This document shows, in pieces, positions 1 through 12,700 of a DNA stretch of 64,000 nucleotides. The DNA is from Neurospora intermedia (lineage: Eukaryota > Ascomycota > Sordariomycetes > Sordariales > Sordariaceae). The notes beneath the pieces were generated by a model, which saw only the letters and a program-made list of their open reading frames with translations, ran no database searches and was not told where the DNA came from. The stretch covers positions 955,001-1,019,000 of the forward strand of contig BTPP01000001.1 of NCBI GenBank assembly GCA_037102815.1, given 5' to 3'. Position 1 is the stretch's first letter. Each line of letters opens with the position of its first letter. A program made the translations under genes and the position numbers.

Positions 1-480
1 ATATTCTTAATAATTCTTTTACTATGCGTACGGGCCTTTTTATAGTAGCCGTTAAAGTCGGTTACTAAATATATAAGTTTAACGATTATTTCAGTAAATA
101 TCGTGCAAAGGTCTGTACGTTCTGCGATAGATCGTTAAGAATATGTGCTATACTTAAGAACTTTAGCGACTATCTATAGTAGACATTTAAACTCAACCCA
201 ATTAACTAATTAGAGCACTCCCTCAGCCCGACAAGTCTTATTAAATGAATATGTCTTATTGAGGCAATAGGTCTTGTTTTATTACCAAGACAAATGACTC
301 TTAATAACCTCTATACGCCTTGTTCCCTAGCGTATTTTTCCGCTATGGTAGGAATTGTTCGATAGAATTAAGTACAAATATACGTCCGAAGAAAAAGTAA
401 GTTAAATAGAATATAAGGGACGAAAAAGCTAAAAAGTAGGATAGGCACCCCTAGCTTTCCCGCTCACTAATAACCAAGGA
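1..480. other. Unresolved AT-rich RIP-treated sequence
   Basis: No domain, terminal repeat or open frame could be recognised. The segment precedes the first recognisable gypsy-1 coding sequence and may be its 5' part (gag or protease side) or another repeat. TpA is frequent, as in the rest of the window. Confidence 0.4.
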
Positions 481-3400
481 TTCTACTCATTACGTAGGAT
501 GTTCGGCTAGGTAAAGGAGCGCTCTAAGGATATAACTATTATTAACACCGTTATTTTTAACTACTATATTCACTATAATACAAAAGTTAAATCGATAAGT
601 TTATACGAAATCGATAGGCTAATATCTAATTTAAGGGAACAAACTAGCGTTCTACTAATAAATAACGACGAACACCGAACCTTAGTATTAGAACGACTCC
701 CTCAGAAATACTATAACCACATCAATATATTTAGTAAATTCGATTCTAATACTTTGCTGGAATATTTAGATAAAGTCGACTACAAAATTCTATTCGAAGA
801 AGGCAAATCGCCTAAAAACCTAGGATACAATTCGTTGTATAAAATAACCTTAGAAGAATTGAAGGAATATAGGAAATATATTACCGACAATCTATAAAAA
901 GGCTTTATTAAGGCCAGCTCCGCGCCCTAGGTAGTACCGGTACTATTCGTACCTAAAATAAACGGTAGTTTACGCTTTTACATAGACTACCGAAAGTTTA
1001 ATGCATTATTACAAAAAGACCAATACTTATTACCCTTAATCGACGAAATATTCGTTCGTATTAATTAAATAAGGGAATTCACTAAAATCGATATTCGGCA
1101 AGCCTTTTATCGTATCCGTATATTGTAACGGGTCTGCTAGAGTATTGTACAGCGAGCAGTCGTGTGTGGTTGAAATGCTATATTTGACAAAGAGAGTAAA
1201 AGAAGATTGCACTAGAAGGGTGCAGTAGAAAGAAGGTTTTATAGTTGAGCGCACGGGCTAGGCAAATATGTGGATCTAACCAACCAGAAGGCTCGCATCC
1301 TTATCGATACGGCCTATCCGGTTTGGCACCCGGCTTGGCAGACTTGGCAAAGCCGAGTCTTGAATCCTGGGCGCTAGCCCCATGACATATATACCCGGAG
1401 TATAAAAATTTAATAACGTTCAAAATACAATATAACGCTTACAAATATAAGGTCCTACCATTCGGATTAACGGGTAGCCCCTCTTCTTTCTAACAATTCA
1501 TCAATAAAATATTAGTCAACTACCTAAATATATTCTACAACACATATATCAATAATATTCTAATTTACTCAAAAAACCTGGACAATTACAATAACTACGT
1601 CCGTAAAGTACTCAATCGGCTACGGGAAGTAAACCTTCAAACCGATATTAAGAAATATAAATTCGGGGTTACTAGAACGAAATTCCTAAACTTCATTATT
1701 AGTACTAACGGGATTTCGGTTAACTCCAAAAAAATCACCGCCGTAAAGGATTAGAAGTAACCAACGACGGTAAAAGGAATATAAACCTTCTTAGGATTCT
1801 ATAACTTTTACCACAAATTTATTAAAGAATTTAATTGTATAATTCGACTACTAACTAACTTTACTAAAAAAAGAGACTCTATACCAATAGATAGACCGAT
1901 ATTAGGAGGCATTTAGGAAGCTCAAAAAGGCCCTCCTAAACGCCCCTATACTATCCTACTTCAATTATTACCGGGAAATAAAAATTAAAACGGACGCATC
2001 TAACAAAATATATACCAGAATAATAAATTAGAAGTAGGAAGATAGAGAATAGTACCTAATTGCCTTTTATTCCGAAATAATAGCTCCCGCCGAATTGAAT
2101 TACCTTATCTACAATAAAGAACTATTAATAATAATAAAAGAATTCGAATAATAGCGCCCAAAATTAAAGGGAATTACCCCGTTCATAATTATCACCAACT
2201 ACCAAGCCCTAAAATACTTCGGAAATAAAAGAGTATTAAATAAGTAGTAGGTAAAATAATCCGAAATTCTTTTAAAATACTAATTCCGTATAACGTACTA
2301 TCCCGGGAAGGAAAACTTTGCTATTAACGCTCTCTCCCGCAAGCTAGAAGATTTAAAGATTATAAAAGTAAAAAAGGAAGACCAATATACGCTTCGTATA
2401 TTCAAACCTAATAAAGAAAGATTCTTAATATTTACAAATAATAAAAGGGAAACCGACCTAATAGAGTTATATATATTATTAACTATAAACGTAATTACTA
2501 TAGAATAGGTTACTACATTTACAATTAAATTAACACCTATAAAAGAACTCTTAGGAGCGAGAGTATTAATAAGTACTACCCTAATCAATAAACTACTAAC
2601 ATTCAATTAGGAGGTAAAATTATTAGCGGAATATGGAGAAAAAGCTAAACAACTAAATATATTATTTACCTTAAACAACAGACTCTTATATTATAAAAGG
2701 AAACTAATTATTCCGGAAAACGAAGATATCCGCACTTACTTTATTAAAGACATCTATTCTTAAATACCCGTAGTCCACTTAGGGAAGGCGAAATTAAGGA
2801 AGTTAGTATAGAAATAATATTAATAGCTAGTAATAACGTCCGATATAGATTAATATATAGCTAACTATTGGGACTATAAAATATCTAAATACCCCTAAAA
2901 TAAAACGCTAGGCTAACTATATTTAATACTAATTATAAATACTAGGCTATGGCAAAGTATAGTAGTAAACTTTAAATTAATACTAATAGATAAAGGAGGG
3001 TATAATAATATACTAGTAATAATTAATCGCTTCTCTAAAATATCGTAGTATATTCCTTATAAAAATATAATTATTACTAAATAGGCCGCAATAATATACT
3101 ATTATAAATATACCGAATCTTCAGCTACCCTAAAGAAATTATTAACGACTACAGACCTTGATTTATTTCGGACTTTAAATAGGAATTAACTAAATTACTA
3201 GGAATAATTTAAAAATTCAACAATCCAAACCACTCCTAAACAGCAGGCTAAGCGGAAGTTATAAATTAATATATCGACCAACGACTCTAACCGTTCGTTA
3301 ACTATAACTAAAACAATTAATCTACAGCCCTACTAATATTAAACTCCGCCTAAGCAACACTACTATACAAAAATCTAAATAAGTTATCCCCCTATAAAAT

Positions 3401-4419
3401 AGTTATAGGGTACTTAATACCCGTATTATTCAATTAGTAGAATCGAACCCAACTAGCAAATCTACTAGCCCGTAAACGATTTAACCGGACGGACGCCTAG
3501 ATAATAGTCAAATATTTAGAAAGCCTAAAGAGGGTAGTAATAAAAGCTATTAATAAAATATAGGAATAATAAACTACCTAAGCCAATAAGTATCGTTGCG
3601 TCCCGGATTTCGGCGTAGGGGATAAAATATTTATTATTAAAAAGAATTAATTAACGGACTACCCCAATAACAAACTAAACTTCCTACAAACCCGGATTCT
3701 ATACTTAATTAAAGTAATAAAAGACTACTCCTACGAATTAGACCTTCCCGCCTTATAGCGTAGGAGACGAATATTCTATATAGAGTAATTATAAAAGGAT
3801 ATTAATAACCCGCTACTTAGCTAAGCCCGAAATAATTTAATAGAAGAAATCCTTATAAAAGACGGGTAAAACGAATAGGAAATCTATAAAATATTATTAT
3901 CGAAGGTAACTAATAATAAACTATAATATTAAATAAAATAGCGAAAATAGGACCCCGACCCTAAATAGTACCTCGCGGAGGGTTTTAAGAACGCTACAAA
4001 AACCCTATAAGAATTCTATAATAAATATCCGAATAAGCCTAACCCCCTAAGGAAATTGCAATAATAGATATAAGGGAATATAATAGACTATAAAGAGGAT
4101 AACGCCCCTATAATTACAAAGAGGATAATACGGAAGAGAAGGATTTAATAGCTATTATTTCTTTAGGGAGGAAAGGACTAAAATAAATAGGATTATAAGC
4201 GACCTACCTAAAAATATTAAATAATAACCAAACTAGCAATAATCGTAGGATTAGTAGGATAGTACAATAGCAACTATAATATTCCCCACCCCAAAGGTAT
4301 TACTATACTTAGAAAATAATATATTGTAGGTTTAAAACAAACTTATATCAATACAAACTTTTTTTTCTATACTTTTACTCCGGCTCTAGGACTAAACCTT
4401 CAATCGGAGGGGGGGGTAA
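481..4419 (+). mobile_element. Ty3/gypsy chromovirus fossil, internal region (gypsy-1)
   Basis: Broken LTR retrotransposon (Metaviridae-like). Seen in order on the + strand: the approach to reverse transcriptase and its RFYIDYRKFN-like block near 960-1045, the rest of RT to about 1760, an RNase H region near 1960-2300, an integrase region near 2700-3600, and a C-terminal chromodomain near 3840-4060 ending in a YPNKPNPL-like tail. A polypurine tract (4405-4416) precedes the 3' LTR at 4420. The chromodomain places it with chromoviruses, whose integrases are known to favour H3K9-methylated chromatin. A younger solo LTR sits in the RT region. The 5' LTR is not in view. It carries many RIP-type lesions (dozens) and is old; RIP prevents dating. 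Confidence 0.85.
1124..1387 (+). repeat. Solo LTR, lightly mutated, with TATAT target duplication
   Basis: 264-bp segment beginning TGTAACGGG and ending in GCCCCATGACA. Both sides are flanked by TATAT (1119-1123 and 1388-1392), a 5-bp target duplication, and it interrupts the gypsy-1 RT region. It is visibly GC-richer and less RIP-altered than its surroundings, so it is probably younger or too short for efficient RIP. Its first bases and last roughly 20 bases resemble the LTR ends of the element at 48193-50474, but the middle does not match, so it is a relative rather than a member of that family. The 5-bp duplication fits LTR retrotransposon integration followed by LTR-LTR recombination. Confidence 0.85.
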
Positions 4420-4661
4420 TATCATAGCCTACACTATAACTACCCAGAAGCTATACGGATTCTAATTACGTACCGGCGTACCGCCTTCGCAGTACAACGC
4501 ACCCGATTAAATAAGGCTGTACGTACGCACCTACTTAATCGCGTACAGCCTACCGACCTTTGCACTTTCCCTCTTTCTTTCTTTAGCTTTAGTTTTGTAT
4601 TTGAATTACGCTACAATCCTCCTTGAGCTGGCTTTCTCTTGTAATTGTACGTGCCCTCACA
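4420..4661 (+). repeat. 3' LTR of gypsy-1
   Basis: 242 bp, starting TATCATAGCC (TG start read as TA) directly after a G-rich polypurine tract and ending in CCCTCACA. It sits just downstream of the chromodomain-bearing pol of gypsy-1, so it is that element's 3' LTR. Sequence of another gypsy lineage starts immediately after it, so gypsy-1 may have inserted into gypsy-2 or cut off its 5' end. The upstream junction lies outside the window. Confidence 0.7.
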
Positions 4662-7600
4662 TTGGGAGTTTTAACCCCGATAGCTATAATTTTAAAGAAT
4701 AAGGCGTTATTAATAATAGTAAGTATACTATGTATGTTAACATCTATACTTTTAGAGAATAAATATTATTATTTATTACCGATATAAAGTAGAAGTACTT
4801 AATAAATAGAATAAATAAATAATTTATACGTTTATTCTATACCTATTTAGTAGGTACGGTTCGTATTTAGTAGATAATAGAGGTAGATAGTAATACGAAG
4901 TTCAATTAGAAAGAAGGAGGTATCTACGAATTATTAGATTGCTTAATTGGTCGTTTCTCTCTAAATTTAGCTATAACTATTATTAAGTTTATTAGAAGAA
5001 GGTTTTACCTTTGGAACGTTATTAATAATTATAGTACCCTTACTTATTATATTTAAAAATAAATACGCTTCGCTAAAGTAATAAGTACTCTAATTCAAAA
5101 TAATAAAAATTAGTATAGCGTAATAATATAAATCTAATTAAATATACATCTTTATATAAAGTAATTCTTAAAAATACCCCTCGAAAGCGAATTGTTAGCT
5201 AATTATATATAATTAATCGTTACTTCTTAGGCTATATTAATATTTGTAGTTAAATAAAAGATAGAAGGAGGTAACCGTCCGAATACTAACTCCTATTCTT
5301 ATAGTAGATTTAATAGTAATTACGATTGTAATTGGGATTGTAACCGCAATTAGAGTTAGGAGTATTACTATAACCCAAACCGAGACTATAGTTGCGAATA
5401 GAGTTGAAATTATAACTACGATTGTAATTAGAATTGTAATTATTGTAATAAAACTACGAATCGGGGCTAGGACTGGTATTATAACCCAAATTGCAATTGT
5501 AATTTCGCTTATAATAAAAAAATATATAACCGTACCTATTATACAAAAGAGAGTAAAGTAAATAAAGACTCTATTTTTAATAAAGATTGTATAGATAATA
5601 TAATAGCGTATATAATTTTAAATTTATTAAAAAAGTATTGTAAATATTCTAAGTATTTTAAAACTTAAAGAGGTAAGGAGAAGTACTAAGACTGTTATAA
5701 ATTACTATTAGCGGTTAAAATTAAGAAATTTAAAACCCTATTACTTCTAGCCCCCAAATAATGAATTTGCGGTTATTACAAAAAACGATACGAGTTGTAT
5801 AATATATTTTTTAATTATTTTAAGAAGTATAAGCTAGTAGTAGAGGGAAAGTTAAAGGGAGAAAAACCGACCTCCGTTCTCCGGGTTACGCCGATCCCTA
5901 TTAAAATTATAATTCTAATAAAGATTTGCGAAGTATATATAATAATAACTACCGCCGATATTAATAATAGTCTTAGTTTTAATTATATTTATATAAGGGT
6001 TAATATTAGATTGAACCTAGATAATAGCCCTATTGAAGTATATATAGACCCCGGTACCGGTAGAACCTTAATCGGAAGAAAATTCCTAAAGACTTTAGAA
6101 TATACTATTAAGGCTCGTAATGCTAAAGTAAAAGGAGTAGGGGGAAAACTAGTGCGTATTTCCGAGTAGGTTACTTTTAGGATTTATTTTGAAGGTTTCG
6201 ATAAGGAGGGTAACCCTATATTAATAAAATTTATGAAGAGAATTTAAGTAATCGATAAATTAGAGTTAAATATCGTATTCGGTAACGATTTCCTTTATTT
6301 ATACGCTACTAATATAGATTACAAGTCCGAAACTATTATATTTCAAAATTTTAACGATTTTTAAGTCAATTTTATTATATAGGTTAATTTAAAGCCTTAC
6401 CTTCGTAAAGTTACAACTGTAAAAAAGACTACTATTATACCCGGCCAATTTAAATATATTCCGGTCTAATATAAACTATTTCCTAAAGGAAGAAGCTTTA
6501 TACTAAATTCTAAGTACGCGGTTGCCGCTAATGTAAGAGTAAATTCGAAATCCCCTATAGTAATATTGATTAATAATACTATTAATAATATACTAGTTAT
6601 TCTAAAGAGATTTTATATTGGAAGTATTATTGAAGCGGCCGATAGCGGCTACCTTATATTATTAAAGGGGATAATAGTTAATCTAACTACTAGAATACAA
6701 ACCGAGACTTCGCTTAATTACGAATTCGAAGTCCCTACTATCTAAATATTTAAGATAGTAAATAATATAAATTATAATATTGAAAGTATAGAGTTTCTAG
6801 AATATAAGGTACCCCCTAGTAAGTATAATTATATTAACGATATAACGGACGAGGAAATCCTAGTAGATCTTACTATAGAATTCGCAGACAAGGACGTAAT
6901 ATACGAAATTACTAAAATATTAAACGGTACTATAAATATAGAAAGATTATTACTAAAAATAAATATTGAAAAATAGTTTATATTAGGATTTAAAACTTCC
7001 GAGAACCTACCGGAGAAAATTATAAATAGAGGTATCTATATATATATTTAGAAACCTTCGTTAATATATAGAATCGAAGATATTATTAACGAATACCTTT
7101 CTTTATAGGAAGAAGGAGGCGTTATTTTAATAAAAGAAGAGGATATAATACGTATACTATTAGTAGAAGGGTAGTAAAATTAGTATATTCGGGCTCAATT
7201 ATACCCTTTACGTAAAAAGGATTGAGAAATATTAAATTAAATCTTTAAGTCTCTTTATAAGTAGGGTAAAATAAATTAGGTTAACCGAGCTATACTCTTT
7301 ACTTACCCTGTATTTATAGTTCAGTATATTATTAAAGGATAATAAAAGGGCCGTATTGTAATAGACCTTTATATATTTAATAAAGTTACTATCCTAGATA
7401 ATTATCTATTGCTATTGCAATTTAAAGTTATTATATCCCTTAGGGGTAAGCAATTTATTACTATTATCGACGCTATTGCGTTCTTTTATTAATTTGGCGT
7501 ATAATTATATTATTAGGACCATTTTACCCTAATCAGCCCGCGAGGATTTAAGTAGCTCAATATTACTTTAATACGTTATTAGAACTCCCTAATATATATT

Positions 7601-9768
7601 TAAAGGTTTATAAATTAATTATTAATTACCTTCGCTATTTTCTATTGAATATTTATTAATAATATTGTTATTCTCTCTAATACCGAAGAAGACTATTTGC
7701 GCTACTTAAAATAAGTATTTAACCTATTCGCCTCTAAGAATATTGCTCTATTACCGAAGAAGTCCTTTATTGCTTACTTGAATGTAGAGTTACTCGGTTT
7801 TAAAGTAAATGTATTAGGGCTATTTATAATGGACGAAAGGATAGCGGCCTTCTGAAACCTATAATTTCCTAATACCCTAAAATCGTTAGAATAATATATT
7901 GGTATATCCGGGTTTATTTAATATTTTATCCTTTACTACGCTAGATTAGCCGAACTATTATAAAAAAAAAGTCGTTTTATTAATGGAAAGGCGTAAGTCT
8001 AGCGTTATAGTTGTAAGTAATTTAGTAAAGCGAGTTAATTACTATATGAAAACCACGTATAACCCTTTGAATGTAGAGAAATAAACGTTTAATATAATTT
8101 AAAAAGCTATTTATAATAATATAAAATTATATTATTTAGACCCCGATAAATAAACATTCCTATAAATTAACGGTTCGTTAGAAAGAAAGTATAGGGTAAT
8201 AATATACTACTTAAAAGAAGGATATATTTAAACGTCTAATAGTCCTATTCCTGCTAATTAAATTCTCCCTATTATATTTTTAAATAAAGCCCTTAGTAAA
8301 GCCGAAATACAATATAGCCTATCCGAAATAAAAGTTATATATTTAATTTAAGTAATTTAACGGTTATATATATTAATTTATTCCTATAATTAATTTGTAA
8401 TTGTACTAATAGACTATATAGTAATTAAGGGTATTCATAAGTAGACTATTTTCGTTACTTCGTTTACAAATAGAGGTAATCGTCGTTTAATTAATACTTC
8501 TATTTATTTATTATAATACAACCTCCAAGTATATTATATTGTAAGAAAATTTAATTTTGTACCAAACGCTTCAAATTAACTACTTTCTAAAAGTAATAAA
8601 AAAGGACGATCGGACGATATTCCTATCTTCAATAATATTTAATTTATAAAAGAGTATGTTTATTTTATAAAAGTAGAAGCGTATATAGATTTAATTATTA
8701 GGGTAAACTTCGAAGAAGCTCATAAATCGGATATTAAATTTAGGCCGATTATAAATAATTCATAGAACTACCCTAATATTACCGAGGTTAATAGTATTAT
8801 TTTTTACTTTGGGTACCTTTTCAAAATTGTAAGTAGGTTATTTTATAATATTAATCCAACTAATAAAATAAGGCGATTGTGCATCCCTAGAAAAATAGTT
8901 CTAATTATTCTGAACGAAGTATATAATAAAAAGTACTACTTCGGTAAGGATTGTATAATATATAGTTTAAGAGAGTTTGCTATCGTTAGGAAAATGTAGA
9001 TTATTAAGGATTATATTTAATATTATCCAATTTATTAATTTAATTGTATAAATAGAGAAGTTACTATTAATAACTACTAATTAATTAATTCCGAATATAT
9101 GAAACTTATAAAAACTATTATAATAAATTTTATTACCGACCTACCTAAGGTTTTAATATTAGGTACTATATAGTACCTTCCCGGTTTTAACTTCTTTAAT
9201 ATATTAATACCAGTATTATACTATATATTAAAAAGGTTTAGACTTATTCTAAGCTATTCTACGTATACGGCCGAGGGTTAAAGAAGAATTTTAATACGCA
9301 ATTTAATTTTGGGCGATTGGGGCTTCCCTTAAGCTATTATATCCGATAAGGATAGGAAGTTTACTTCCTAAATACAGAAAAGAATATAGAAGGTATTCGG
9401 TACTAAACTTCTAATAATAATAGCCTATTATCCCTAGGGTAACGGAATAGTAGGGAAATACAATTAAAACGTAGAGATAGCTATTTACTTCTACTACTTT
9501 ATAAAACCCGAATTAAATTAGATAGAAATTTTGCCCAATCTGTAATAGAATATAAATAGTACTTATTCGGATCCTATTAAATTATCCCCCTACGAACAAC
9601 TATTCAATTTTCAATTAATAGGACTATGAAATTTAATTATTAAAGCCGGAAGTAATATTACTAAAACTATTAAAAATTATACTACCCTCCGAGACAGCCT
9701 ATAGGAAGATGTGTAATTAGCTATAGCCTTTATTACTATTAAAGTAAAGAAGCGATACAACAATAATT
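4662..9768 (+). mobile_element. Ty3/gypsy fossil of a second lineage, left segment (gypsy-2)
   Basis: Broken LTR retrotransposon. 4662-5790 is an Asn/Tyr/Arg-rich gag-like region. 5795-6169 is a frame with a retropepsin-like YIDPGTGRTLIG motif, followed by the extended protease-to-RT linker common in one group of fungal gypsy polyproteins. Reverse transcriptase lies near 7340-7900, RNase H near 8000-8300, and the integrase core near 9240-9640 with a recognisable RSDRD/RKFT-like and YYPQGNG-like block. The RT differs clearly from gypsy-1, so this is a separate lineage. The pol continues at 15056 after LINE1 copy A. It carries many RIP-type breaks and is old. No 5' LTR is seen. Confidence 0.8.
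9754..9768. repeat. Target-site duplication, left copy (LINE1 copy A)
   Basis: GATACAACAATAATT here and GATATAATAATAATT at 15041-15055 differ only by two C/T changes. They flank LINE1 copy A and lie within gypsy-2 pol. Confidence 0.7.
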
Positions 9769-12700
9769 CGCTCACACGACCACAGTCCCCCCTAGGGAAG
9801 TAATACCCTTATCCTCCGTGGAAGGACCAAAAGGAACCCCATCTCAGGGTAACTAATAGTCTAATTAAAAATACTCTATTAGAACGTAGGGAAGTCGTAC
9901 GAGAGAGGGAAGCTTCTACTCGAGTAAGAGGAGACCTATAACGTCGTAGCGATCTAGGAGCTAGGTAGAAATTTGAATAGGGATATTTACCGTCCTAGAG
10001 GCGGGAGATATTTCGGGGTCGATTGTATAGAGAAGGGGAGGGCAATAATATATGTAAATAAGAAATAGAATTTGAAGGACCTAAATTTCCGAACCGGAAA
10101 GGACTAGGCTGTAATAATATTTAAGAGTTTAAGGGACCTAACGACCGTCTTTTCTATTTACTTTCCTATTTTTATATAAGGAATACCGGAATATTAGTAG
10201 GGATCGCCACTCTTTGAATTTTTCGAAGTTAGGCCCCTAGCAGGAAACTTAATTGTAGTTAGGGATTACAATTTCTACTATCCTAATTAGGATTTAGAGA
10301 ATAGGATTAGTTCGGGGGTTGTTCGCTTCCTTATATAGGTACAATATTAGAAATTTAACCTATTTACTTCTTATAGTAAATTAATAAAGTTCGGGAATAT
10401 AATACGAAGAGAGAGGGATAAAATAATTAATTATATATAATTATTACCTAGGGTTAAAATTGAATATTAGGGAGTATAGAGGTACGAATAAACTAGTTCG
10501 GACTATTACCCTTAGGAAATTTAAGTCTAAGTAGGAAAAAAAATTAAAAAAGCGGAAGAGGAAGGAGGATATAATTAGAATTTTATAAATATAGTAAAAG
10601 TAAAGGAAGCGTTAGAAAAACGGATATCGGTCCTAGAGAGGATCGATATAGTAGAAGATTTTAAATTCGCTTTTCGTAGGTTCGACGGAGAATTTATTAG
10701 TATTATAGAGGAATTCGTCCTATATTAGAAGAAAGGTCGAGGGAGGAAAGTAAATTAATAGATATTAGGATATAAAATAGTAATAAAAGAAGTACGGAGG
10801 ATATATTAAGAGTAGTTTAAATACTAAATAATATTAAATTAGAAGGATTTTATTAAAGCTATAATAAAAAAGAAGAGGATAATTATAAAAGTTTAATAGG
10901 CTATATAGTGTAATAGCGTTATTAAAGCTTCGAAGAACCCGAATTAATTTTAGCCCTTAGGATAATAGGCCCGTATTTAAAATTATAAATTAATAGACCC
11001 GCCTAAACTATTAGCCCTTTAAATTTACGAGGGGGTAATGAAAGTTGGAAATTATAGTAATAAGGCCGAAATCCTTATTAATTATTTCTTCCTAAAGGTA
11101 AAAGTCCTAATAAATTACCTACTAGATTGGATTAAACTATTAAATAGTATTGAACTAATAGTTATTAGCGAACTAATTAACGAGGAGGATATTTAGGATA
11201 TATTCTCCCGGATAATGCCTAATAAAGCCCCCGGGATTAATTAATATTTAAATAGGTTTTTGAAATTATATAAGCAATTATTCCAATAGGTTATAATATA
11301 TTTAATATCCGCTAGCCTCCAACTCGGATATTTCTTATAGTAATTTAAAAATATAAAAATAATTATCCTTAAGAAACCCGGGAAGAACGCCGCCTAATAG
11401 AGGCTAGCGGGCGTATAGAAGTTAATCCCCCTACTTAGTAATATAAGAAAAATTTTTAAAACGTTTATTATTAAGAGGTTTATATAGGTAGCTAAAGAAT
11501 TTAACCTCCTATTAGAAGGTTAGATAAATAATTGGGTAGGCCGTTTAATGGAATTTATAATCCAGGTAATTACTAATATAGTATATATAGTTTAGAAGTT
11601 TAGGGCTATAACGTCCCTTATACTTTTAGATTTAAAGGGAACGTTTAATAGAGTTAATTGTAAGTAGCTTCTATATACCCTATAGGAAATATAATTCCCA
11701 ATATAGATTATTCAGTAGGTAGCGAGCTTTATTACTAGAAGAAAAGGCTCTCTCTTCTTTAATAATAAGACCTCCCGCCCCTATACAATTACTATTAGAA
11801 TACTATAAAGCTCCCCCCTCTCCCCTATTTTATTTATTCTCTTTATTACCCTATTATACTAGAAATTAATAATAATCCCGAATATAATTATAATCGGTTT
11901 CGCTAATAATATTAATATTATAACGGTAGCCTATATTACCGAAGAAAACTACCGAATATTATAAGTAGTATAGAAAATATATTCGGAATAGGTAGGGGCG
12001 AGGGGTATAGAATTCGAAGTAATTAAGACGGAGTTAATATACTTTATACGGACGAGGGTATTAAGGATAGAAATTTTCTAATTCGGGGAAATAGTATTTT
12101 AACCGATAGAATCGATACAATTCCTAGGGGTTTAGCTGGACTGTAAATTCAATTATAGAATTTACACAAAAGTAGTGAAAAGAAAAATAATAATATAAAT
12201 AAATATATTTATAAAATTAGTAATAAAGATATAGGGTTATTCCTTTATTTAAGTAAAGGAAATATATATTAAATATATTTATAGTACTATTATATACAGA
12301 GCTTTAATATTCTATTAATTAATTAAAATTTATAGTAAATTTTGGAGGATAGTAATTAGGTTAGTAAAATATTAGATTAAGTATTTGAAAATTATTATTA
12401 AGGTATATAAAATTATATTAGTACGAAATTTAAAGACGGAAACTTTTTATCCGCTATTCGACTTCTATTTTAATAAAAAGGTCTAGGCTTTTAAAGAAAG
12501 GTTCGCCCGGACGGATTAAACCCGGTTCGTCCGGGGAATTATAATTTAAGTCTTTAATTATATTTAAATATAACGAACTAAAAGTCGGCTACCCACTAAT
12601 AAATTAGAGAATAGTATAATTAAAATTTAATAGGCTAAAATATAAATACTAACGGAGAAGTTACTAATAATAGTAATTAACCCCCCCTCGGAGTTAGGGA

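Noticed and set aside
1036-1254. Minus-strand open frame at 1036-1254
   Set aside because: It spans the gypsy-1/solo-LTR junction and has no coding features.
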